Assembly: GCA_026874595.1 (NCBI GenBank)
Contig: CM049312.1
Location: 53,137,429-53,201,428 of the forward strand
Source of the DNA: Sipunculus nudus
Lineage: Eukaryota > Annelida > Sipuncula > Golfingiida > Sipunculidae
DNA length: 64,000 bases
Direction: 5' to 3'
The notes beneath the pieces were generated by a model, which was not told where the DNA came from, did no database searches, and saw nothing but the letters and a program-made list of their open reading frames with translations. The position numbers were made by a program, and so were the translations under genes. Shown here piece by piece: positions 38,101 to 50,100 of the stretch (position 1 is the stretch's first letter; each line of letters starts with the position of its first letter).

Positions 38101-41100
38101 ATGCAGGTGGCGCCACCTGTCATAAAATCAAGAGAGCTATCGGGGATGTATAAACCTGCAAAATTTTAGGCAGATATGTCAAATGACTGCCGAGATATGA
38201 GTGATTTTATCCCCTGGCAGACAAACAGACAGGAGCTGTGCAAAAATGGCCACCAGTTTTGCGTATGATGAAGAGCAATGTGAGATCTAAACACATGCAA
38301 AATTTTGGCCCAATCGGTCAAACGGTAAGATATCCCGAGATAAGAGCTTGGATGTCTGCAGCATAAACATGAATGTAGGTGGCGCCACCTGTCATAAAAT
38401 CAGAAAAGCTATCCAGGATGTATACGCATGCCGAATTTCAGGTGAATTAGTCAAGTCACTGCAGAGATATGAGTGATTTTAACCCAAGGCAGACGAACAG
38501 ATGGACACTGTGCAAACATGGTTGCAGGTGGTGCCACCATTTTTTGTGTATGTTATAAAGCTCTCCAAGGGCTACATTTGTGCAAAAAAATTTTCCTGAT
38601 CGGTCAAACGGTTCCCGAGATATGAGCTTGGATGTCTGCAGCGTAAACGTGAATGTAGGTGGCGCCACCTGTCATAAAATCAGAAAAGCTAATCAGGATA
38701 CGCATGCCGAATTTCAGGTGAATTAGTCAAGTCACTGCAGAGATATGAGTGATTTAAACCCAAGGCAAACAAACAGATGGACACTGTGCAAACATGGTTG
38801 CAGGTGGCGCCACCATTTTTTGTGTATGTTATAAAGCTCTCCAAGGGCTACATTTGTGCAAAAAAATTTTCCTGATTGGTCAAAGGGTTCCCGAGATATG
38901 AGCTTGGATGTCTGCAGCGTAAACGTGAATGTAGTTGGCGCCACCTGTCATAAAATCAGAAAAGCTATCCAGGATGTTTACGCATGCCGAATTTCAGGTG
39001 AATTAGTCTAGTCACTGCAGAGTTATGAGTGATTTTAACCCAAGGCAGACAAACAGATGGACACTGTGCAAACATGGTTGCAGGTGGCGCCACCATTTTT
39101 TGTGTATGTTATAAAGCTCTCCAAGGGCTACATTTGTGCAAAATAATTTTCCTGATCGGTCAAACGGTTCCGGAGATATGTGGGTTTAGGTGTGGAAACA
39201 GACGCACAAACAGACGCAGAGCGCAGAGGAAAGGTCAGCGGTCAAAACAAAATCGGGGCGCAGCAGTTCACATTTGACCTGAACATAATCCCGGGTTTTT
39301 CTTAAAATTCCGCCCAGCGGTTACGGAGGAGTTCTCTGGACACCTACGCGGCGGCGGCAGTGTGCAGCTGAAAACATAGTATCCGCAAAACTCTGTTTTG
39401 GCGGATACAATAAACATCATCCCATAACCCATATCTATGTATATGCATAATATAAAAGAAACCTGTCCATTAGTTTTTTACTTATAATGCTCACAGTACT
39501 GTCGAGTGGCAATTTTGGGGGTATTAAAAGGCACAAAAACAAGTAAAGAATAATAGGTGGTGCCACCAGTATCTGGAACATGACAACCCTATTCATGATC
39601 TTCGATCAACTTGATTTTGGGATCAATCCATGCAAGATTTCTTGAGATATTTAAGAATTTGTGATTTTCCCAAATATTGGACCTATTCAAGGTCAAGGAC
39701 ACTCTCCAAGTAAAGGTCATGACCTCAATTAAAAAGGGCTTCGTCCTCTCATCCATATCTATACATATACCAAGTTTGGTAAAGATCCGTGAAATATTAT
39801 TTGAGTTGTCATGCCAACAAGATTTATATGCGGCAGCAGGACCGGTATGAAAATATAGTATCCCCCCGACTATGTCTGGGGATACAATTATAACTAAGAA
39901 GAGACAGATATAAAAATTTTATATACTGACCATGTACATACAATTCTCTTTCCTTAGGAATACCACTGTGGCTTTAGAGGAGAAGAAGTCAGCCTTCTCT
40001 CCTTGTCCCAGGCCCTCAGCTTTGACCTCGGCAAATGTCTTCCAGTTGGTCCCTGAGCCTGAAACATAATGAATCAGTTACAGGCTGACATCACACACTT
40101 ACTACATACATCCACTTAAATCCCAGCTCTTTGTTCAAAGGAGGTAACCTGTGTAATAAGACCACCTGAAGGACTGGCAGAAAGTGGTCTTAATTAACAG
40201 GTGGTCTTATAAGATAGGTCAGTTATAACCAATGAGAATGCTTTCAGTTCCCCTTAAGGTGGGTCTTAATAGACAGGTGGTCTTAATAGACAGGTGGTCT
40301 TATCAGATAAGTAGTCTCTAAGACAGATTCCACTGTAAATTAACAACTGGTCAAAGGAAACAGGAATCCTCGCATTTAAACAATATTAACTAAAGGCCTT
40401 TACACGAGTTGGTGAGTTCCTCTCATTGACCTCTGGATGGATACTGTTGTTCCGGTGATGGACATTATTGTTTCCAATGCTGGAAATGAGAGCAAAATGC
40501 ACAACCCTAGATCCAGAAACTCATATTTGGTCAGATTTGAACTAACCTAATAGCAGTTAGTTGAAAACTGTCAATCCAAAATCTGCATCTGTTGCAGCTT
40601 TAGTCCATCATAAACACAGCATCTCTTGTGTTGCTGGATTCCTAAGTGTAGCTCATAAAATTCTTTGTCAAGTCCCAGAGCTAAAATGTTTTAAATCCTT
40701 GTTGCTATAGTGGAACATGTGATGACAGACAGAATGACCCAGGTTACATATTAGCTGTGAAAACCAAAGAAAGGGAAGAAACCAAAATGTCTGACTTTAT
40801 TGGGAAGCTGCTTAACCTCAGTAAGGCAGTGAGATGTGGCATGCTGCTTAACCTTAGTAAGGCAGTGAGATGTGGCATGCTGCTTAACCTCAGTAAGGCA
40901 GTGAGATGTGGCATGCTGCTTAACCTCAGTACGGCAGTGAGATGAGGCATGCTGCTTAACCCCAGTAAGGCAGTGAGATGTGGCATGCTGCTTAACCTCA
41001 GTAAGGCAGTGAGATGTGGCATGCTGCTTAACCTCAGTAAGGCAGTGAGATGTGGCATGCTGTTTAACCTCAGTAAGGCAGTGAGATGAGGCATGCTGCT

Positions 41101-44100
41101 TAACCTCAGTAAGGCAGTGAGATGTGGCATGCTGCTTAACCTCAGTGAGATGTGGCACAAAATACCATCTCAGTGTATACCTGACCAGTTAACTGAAGGA
41201 TGGACTGTTTGGATGTTATATGTGCTGCCATCTGAAGCCAACTCATGTAACTAACTAATTTGCATTGAATGGTTTTAAACAAAGAGTGAAAATGACATCT
41301 GGGGCCTGTTGCAATTACATTATAGTGGACTAAAAGTAGCAGGCCTAATTAACACTGGTACAACTGTAATGTCATAATGGCTACCATAGTGACACAGACA
41401 CAATATGTCCCTGGGCTTAAGTGACCTTCATGAAATGAGTCACCTCACTGTAACACATCCCTGCAACACACCCCCACATACACATTCTGATCACAGTCGC
41501 TCGAATCCCTATTTCAGGGGAATGGGTAGAAACAGTGCATATTACACCTCTTTAGTGATACATGCTATATCTCCTACGTAAAGCACTATTATATACTCAT
41601 AACTAGTGCACATTTTCATCCATTTCTCGATAAAAACATCCACAAATAGGGATTCGAGCGACTGTGTTATGATACAGGATATGAGGTAGCATATTTGTAT
41701 TTTATGTTTAAAGGTTCCAGTACACATCAGTTAATGTGACCACTACAAAAAATAAGCTTACCAAGGGATTTCATTAGAACTTGACATGATGTAAGATCAA
41801 AAGTGCTTAGCTAACTGACAAAGAACTGACGGACAGTTCAATTCCTACACTGTAGAAACAAGGGGTTGAATGTTCTTGTCCCAGACACATCTACTTACTG
41901 CCTCCAGCCGGCCCTCCCTCGCTGCGGTATTCATCAAAGTTCATATTGTTGCCTTCACGATCATACCAGCCCCGCAGTGAATGACTCTCTGATATGTCTG
42001 GGTTGATGATCAGCTGTGTGCTGCTCACGGCACCCAGACTCCGTCCTGAAAAAACATCAATAAGTATCACACATGGTTTCAACAACCCTGACCACCTTAT
42101 TTTACGATATTTCTTTCAAATATATTTTGTTTGCCACTACAAACTAGATATTTCTTGGCACCGCAGGTGCCATGGTATCCCCAGACAATTAATCCCCACC
42201 CACCCCCCTTACAGAAAAGGCCCCCCATCTTCAGCAACAATTAATATCAGACCACACTCATAGAAAAGGTCACTCTCATAGAAAAGGTCATGACCCCAAT
42301 TTCAATATACATCATACCCTAACCCATGTCTATGTATATGCATAATATGAAAGAAATCTGTCCATTAGTTTTTTACTTATAATGCTCACTACTGTTAAGT
42401 GACAATGATGGGGTATTAAACGGAATGAAAACAAGTAAAAGAATAACAGGTGGCGCCACCTGTTTCCGGTACATGACATTACTAACCAAGATCTTTGGTC
42501 AAGTTGATTTTTGGACCAATCAATGCATCCCTTATTGAGAAATTAATGATTTTGTGTGATTTTCACCATATATGGCAATATTCAAGGTCAAGGCCACTCT
42601 CATAGGAAAAGTCATGACCCCAATTTAAATAAACATCCTCCCATAACCCATATCTATGTATATGCATAATATAAAAGAAATCTGTCCATTAGTTTTTGAC
42701 TTATAATGCTCACAGTACTGTCAAGTAGCAATTTCGGGGGTATTAAAAAGCACGAAAACAAATCATCATACTATAATTCACAGGAACCTGTTTGTCTGTC
42801 TGTCTGCCCGGATTCATTCAAATGCTAGGAATCGCACGGTCGTCAAACTTCGTGGGAGGGTGCATCTTGGTCTGGGGAAGAACAAGTTTATATTTTTTAG
42901 GCGTCTGGTAAAGAAATGGCCTCAAAATCCATAAAAATATTATGGGTTTAATACCTGCGCTGTGCCATGGCCATTCTCACATAGTGCGCCCACGTCGTCC
43001 TGAATCTCCTCTCGCTAATCAATCAAATCAAACCTGACATAGTCTGCCAAACATTCACTAAGCGTCGGCCTTTTCTAAGCAGTCCCTAAGTCAACACAAA
43101 TGAATGTTGTTGTGGGTTGACCGCGGGGACGAATTTAGACCGGGAACATCTCACCACTGCCCATATCGGAAATTTTGGCACAAGTGAATCATGTTGCGGG
43201 TTAATCATTGGGACGATTTTGGACACGGAACATCTCACCCCTCGCCAAATTTGTGTCAGTGCATTTCAAACGCGCACGCCATGTCAGTGCTTACTCATAA
43301 TTTAAGAAAAGTGTGGGTGCAGGTACTGATATGGGTATATTCTAGTAAAGAATAATAGCTGGCACCACCAGTTTCTGGGACATGACAACCCTATCCATGA
43401 TCTTCCATCAACTTGATTTTGGGATCATTCCATGCAATATTTCTTGAGATATTTCAGAATTTGTGTGATTTTCCCCAAAATTGGACCTATTCAAGGTCAA
43501 GGACACTCTCCTTGTAAAGGTCATGACCTCATTTTACATGGGCGTCATCCTCTCACACATATCTAAACATATATCAAGTTTGGTAAAGATCCGTGATTTA
43601 TATTTTGAGTTATCGCGCCAACAAGATTTATATGCGGCGGCGGCGGGAGACTGGTATGAAAACATAGTATCCCCCGACTTTGTCGTTGGATACAACAAGA
43701 GCTAAGACAGCATATTACTTCTGTTAGATTACATACAGACAGTGAATCTATTTTACCTCCCCAGTCGGACACTCGACATGCCTTCACTGCTAACACAGGG
43801 TGTTTGGTGCCATCAAACTTTTCTGCCTGTAAAATCAAAGAATTGTAGGATTCTCAGTTCTTCTTATGACAAAAATACTTTGCCATGTTTGTAAAAACTG
43901 AGCATTAACAGTAAAACTTGTCTCCAAGAAATGAGATACCTTGTTCATTAAACTAAACCTTCATCCCAATCAGCTGAGAAATGTTATTAGAATAAATAAT
44001 TTACTACAAATCTGACAGCGATGAAGAAATGCTTCAGTCTGTATTCTAATCAATTAAACAGAGAAATATCACATATACCACTAATACATCATGCAAGATA

Positions 44101-47100
44101 TTGGTAATATATGGTTTCTTTAAATTTAAATGAATGTTTAGGGGGTGAAGATTCTGTAATGCCATAAAAAATCTGGAGTAGAAAATTACAAACAGATTGA
44201 AATTATCAGACTTTTCAAGGGTGTCAGCTCCAAACACCCTTATTTGTGTGGGTTACAAAGGCTCTTTTTCTTTGTATGATATACTGAGGCTTTTATCGAA
44301 ATAGTTTGAAGAAATGATACGAGGTTTTCAATGACAATGGTGTGGAGAAAAAGTGGCCATTGTGATTTAATTCTGGGAGCTGATCAGCCTAGCAAGATAT
44401 CAGTCTACAGTCAAAGAAATCATGTACTTGTACAAAGGACCAAGTATAGCAATTTCTGGGCATCCAGGTCCCACATTTCTGCCCCTATTAGTATAATGCA
44501 CCTGTATCAATGATATTTACATATCAGTGAAGAAAGCACAAAATTCTGTAACCTAAGGTTAACCACTGAACATTATCAATTGGCATGGAAACTTGACCAA
44601 CCTACTGACATACAGGCAGACATGGCCAATACATTTCTGCTGGTTCTAACTTAGCAACAAAGACAAGCAGGCATAATCCATACTGAAACATCTTGAGACA
44701 ACTAATGAATGACTAGCATGTAATGAATGAATATACTTGAGAATTAAAAGCCATACTTACGTCTTCACCCCACAGGGTCAACCTGACTTGTGTGCCACTT
44801 TCATCTACCATATTCAGCTCTCTCTTTTTTAATTCCTTATTTGTCTGCCGTGTGATGATCGTTGACAAATCACCTGTAGATTTCACGACTCCGATGACAT
44901 CTGCAAAAACACCAGGAGCACTGCTATCACAATATTCAAAGGCAAACATATTTTTGGTGAGCTTTTCGTCCCCAAACTTGCTTGATCTATCAGATCCCAC
45001 TGGCTTTAGTTCATTCCATTCATGTTTTCATTCACTCAAACCAAACTTGAAAGTAGTCTATAGAAAAATTTCCAGAATTAACTTAGTGTGACAAGATGTA
45101 ACAAGAAGACTTGCTTTTTTCTATAAAATATCTTTGAAATAAATATCATATTATATAATTATAACATTAATAACAATAATACATTACAAGATTTTTTATA
45201 AAAACTATGATGCTAAATTATTAGACTGTAGATAAGGAGGAGTTTGTATGAGCAAGGTTGCATTATCACATTTTCTTTTCATGTCATTTTGACAAGGTTA
45301 ATTATATCACATTTTAAGGTTATCTAGCAATGCTTGACAAGCACACTTATACAGATCTTTAAAACACACCGATCATGCTGTTGACTTGTGCCTTGTCAAG
45401 TTCGTTAATTTTGACGAAGCTGAATGAGAGAGTTGGCAGGTCTGTTTCCTCCTCGCATGGTATGACCTGGGTCTCGCTGGTGAAGGTCATCTCGTAGTCA
45501 TTGTTGACTGAGGAATATTGTTTGTTTGCTGTCTTTAATGTACACTTAGTGACATAATACACCTGTAAAAGACAAGTGACCAATGGGTGGTGAGGCTAAA
45601 CTTTAATAAATAAAGAGGTATAAATATTTGCAATGCAGATGAAGAAAGATGACTGTCAGTTTGTTCAACTAATGGAAATACTTGAATGTACCTGAATTCG
45701 TTTTCTCTTGATAAACTGTTGATATATTAGTACAAGCATTTGAATAAAAGTATGGAGTACGACAATCATATAAGCTGTTGATCGAGCGTCAATACAATGT
45801 ATGTTTACACTCTAGAAATAACTTAAGTAAAACAATAACCAAATTTTAATCCAAAAAGAGCACAAGAATGCAGATTACCCCATCATATGTCTTGTGACCC
45901 CTAGCCTTGTTATTTTGCTGGGAAACTTAATTCAGGTGACAAAATTTATTGGTTAATATATATGTCTCATGAAAACCCCAAGATTTTTGGCAAGCCTTCC
46001 CGGTACCCCTAAAGTCTAGTAACCTCTGACCTCATTAAATATGCATGAATTTTGCTGGGAATAAAACTCTGGTGAGATAATCTATTAGTTAGTAACGGTG
46101 AAAATTTGTTAAATTCTCTTATGTAATTTCTCAAATCCATTATATTCCTGGTAAGTTATTACAGCGACACCAAGAAGAATCATAGTGATCTCTGACCTGT
46201 TAAATAACTGTGGAATTTGCCAAGTATCAACTCAGGTGAGCTAATCTATAACTAAGTAGTAAGATTTATGGTAAGTTTCCTTAAATCCACCCAAGCCCTG
46301 TTAAGTTATCACAACAACACTAAAATTTAACAGAAGGATGGACAGATAAATTACCCCCTGGCTATATACCAATATATGCCCCCTCAATGATGGGCATTTA
46401 ATAAAAATAACTAAACCAGTAATTTGCACAAACAAACCTTGTTTAGTTGAATCATTTCAAAGAATTTATCCACTTGTTCTGTGAATGCAGTGGCCCGAAT
46501 TTCACCGGACTCATCCACGAAGTTCATGCTGAACAGTTTCCCCTCTCCACGAGAGTTGCTCCAAGTACGAATGTTTGATTTACTGGTGACGCGTGCTCGA
46601 ATGGTCCATCTGTCCACAAATTTAATACACAACGTTACACACTTAAAAATAGCTTGAGGTCACATGGGAACTATTAATTTTACCATATTAGTTGTAATGG
46701 GTCAGGTTAATCAACAGCTTGAAGGCCAGAACGGTTAAACATGTCAAGCCATATGGAGGTGCAAGTAAAAATCAGAGCATAATGAACTAATCAAGCAAAT
46801 GATGCCCCAAGAAGTGATTCAACAATCACACTGATTGATTGAATTGTCTGTTTTACTATATGGTCCAAATGGAGTTAAAACAACCATATTGATGGAGATT
46901 AGCCAGAGTACTTATGTGCAGACTGATATTGTGTGTGTACCTGTTCTGGTATGGAGTTAGACTTGCGATCGGGTGGACTTTGGCTGGTGTGCCTCCAGGA
47001 GTCTTGGGAACATTCTGCACACTGAACTGTTTATTAGGAGTTTGGTTGCCATAGAATCCAGGTTTGTTACCACTGGTTCCACCACCTTCAATATAAAATT

Positions 47101-50100
47101 TGAAAGCCATCCATTAAATGTCTTATATCCTGGGGGTAGGAGTTACATTATTACAAGGAATATGAACATCAGTTGTACATTCTTGTTTGGGAAAAAGTAT
47201 TGACAAGCATTAATTAGATAATGAAACAAAAGTAGAAATCAAATATTCAAAATAATTCATTTCCCTGTGTATATGCAACAAAGATACCGTTTCTACATAT
47301 AAAGCATTCTAAATAATATAACCTTCCTTATCAGACATCATGGTATTTGAATAATACAAAATTTATTGAGCATCTTGATCTGAAGCAAAGCCCACACACA
47401 TATGCCCATTATATTTTGCTTGCATAATATTTTGACCAAGGGGCTTATAACAGTGTCACACATGATAATTAATGTGACAATTACAATACAGCAAATCATG
47501 AAGTATACAAATTTTTTTTTGCGCCCATCAGGTACATGTTAATAGAGATACCATGAAAAGAGCGCGTTGTCAGGGAAGTGGTGGAGTATTATTTTTGTGA
47601 GGGCGTTTACTGAACAAAACATCTCACCTGGTTTTGACTGTGGGGGTTCTGCTGGTTGATAGCTTGGTGCTTGACCTGAATATGTAATAAACATTATGAA
47701 AAAATGAAATCAAAATTAAGAAATCATAAAGTAAAATTTATCTGTAAGGAAGGACTTCTCTTTAAGATCTACATGTCTAACTTTAACATACAAGTTCACA
47801 GCAATCTTTGTCAACTTTTGGTTTAATTCTTGTAATAGACCAACAAACCAATCTAACAAACATGGAAACAGACACAGGTCAAAACATAAACTCCTTAGAA
47901 GAGATAAATACAAAGGTCTCACTCTTTTGTAATTATACATAATTGATATCCTTTCCTATTAAAAAATAAATATACAGGATATTTATGTAACCCACCGTGT
48001 CCGTTTGTGAGAGGTTTGTTAGGTTCTGGGGCAGCCCCACCACTGCTCCTGTACGGCTGGGGGGCCCCGATCTTCTCTTGGCCTAGATCTGCCCCCTTTG
48101 TAATGACTGTAATGTCCAGGAGAATGATGACACGTCTGAAATTGAAAGTGATGAAAATCAATGAGGTATCACCCAACAAGTGCCTTCACCAGGAGGGTAT
48201 GCTTTCACCCTGTTTTTGTATGTTTGTTCACTATGTAACTCACTATGCAATCATGAACAGAATCATGTGAAATTTTCAGGGCAACTGGGGATGGGCCAAT
48301 AAAGATTTGATTAGATCTTGGTGTGGATCCTGAACATGATTCAGGAATGTCAGCAAGGAATATTCACAAATGTTCAGTCACTTGTGCAAGAATGTACCTA
48401 AAGAATGCCCACACAGCGGAGGATTGTATTCCTCGGGATGCATATTTCTAGTTCTCACATGTTAAGATACCAGCTTTTTGTGTACTTGCTAAGGCGTTTC
48501 TAAGCTGACAAGATGATGCTTAAAAACCAATGTGAAAAATATTTTCTAACCGAGCTGGAGATTCTGCCTTAGATGTTACTGATAAAATTGTGACGTATCA
48601 CAGGATGTGTCAAAATCACTTATCACATAAAATTACTGAAAATAAATAATTGTTTCATGAGTGTCTTTTCCAAATAAATAAATGATTTAAATAAAATATT
48701 TCATATTTCATCAGCACTCAATGTGTCATGTTATATCCTTTTAATCCCTCAAAATAGGAAGCCATGTTTTCTGTTGGATTCAGATTAAGAATAACCTATT
48801 AGTATTAGCTTCTTTGGTCTGAAAAATCTCTTAATGAATATGCATTATTTTTGCTAATTGAAATTCATGTCAAAGTCATCGACAAATGAATGATTGGCTT
48901 TGATTCTTGGTAGAGCCATCAACATTCTAATGAGATCTCTTCCTCAAATGATAAATTGTGAAAGCCCTACCCCACAATCTTACCTATCTGGTGGTATTGT
49001 GTTGACCAGATACTTGTCCAGACTGATGACAGCAAAATTGTCCAAGGCTCCGGAAACTATGAAGTCATTCAGCTGTGTGGCAAGCATCGCCGCTGTTACA
49101 AAATAAGAAATAGTAAACATTTTAAGTTCAAAGAACACATCTTTGGAATGTTGACTGTACACAGCTTATGTAACAAACAACTGTCAGTCCTGGAGCATTG
49201 TCATGAATATCATTGATATCTGACATATAAATGGTATGTTAATAGTTAACCTATGATAATGGATAGTACAAGATTAAAAATTGAAAAATCGATAGACCTG
49301 GTGTATTGTCATGTATATCATTGATAATTGATATCTGTCATATAAATTTCACATTGAATGTTAACATTAGGTAGTAGATAAAAGTAGAATAAATTTAACG
49401 TCTAGGAACACACCTGTGGAGATGTAGACTACTAATGGCTTATGTAGTAAAGCAGGGGTTAGTCCAGGTGAGTAGTTATGAATATCAGAAGTATCTGACA
49501 TATAAATGATATACTGAATGTTAGCATATAATAGTGAATGGTTGAAAACAAAAATTCAAGGAGCCCACATTTGGAGATACTGATTGGTAACAGCTTTGTA
49601 ATAAACAACTAGTAGTCCTGGAGTGTTGTCTTGAATTTCATAATATCTGGCATATAACTGGTATGTTGAATGTAAACATATGATGATGCCTAATACAAGA
49701 TTTAAATTTAGACTAAAAAAGGAACCCACTCTGGGTGTTGTCGACTGCTAACAGCTAATATAACAAAACAACAGGTGGTCTTGGACCGAGAAGAGTTGTT
49801 GTGAATATCTGATATATGAATGGTATGTTGAATATTAACATAGGATTGTGAATAATGTTTACTTTATTACTATTTATTACATGTTAACATGCCACATGAC
49901 TTTTACATTACTGATATTACTGATATTCATGACAACACTTAAGGTCTAACTATTACTGTATTATACAAGAAGTAACAGCCAATATACTAGTTACTCCAAA
50001 AGAGTGTTTAAAAGCACCCAAATGTTCTTTGAAATTAATTTTAATTTTCCTTTCTGCTTTCACCAAAAGTGACTATGTAATATTTTTAATATAGTTTGTA

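Noticed and set aside
38456-38944. Two near-identical 70-codon minus-strand ORFs
   Set aside because: They are adjacent modules of family A copy A3 read in one frame; no start context and they break in other modules.
40744-41160. [12 protein letters not shown] repeat protein, and a possible CRISPR-like array
   Set aside because: The 36-bp units are contiguous without spacers, lie in an animal intron and are a minisatellite; the frames follow from the period.
41495-41512. tRNA-like TCGAATCCC B-box
   Set aside because: It is part of the inverted terminal repeat of the MITE and appears again inverted at 41648; no cloverleaf can be drawn around it.
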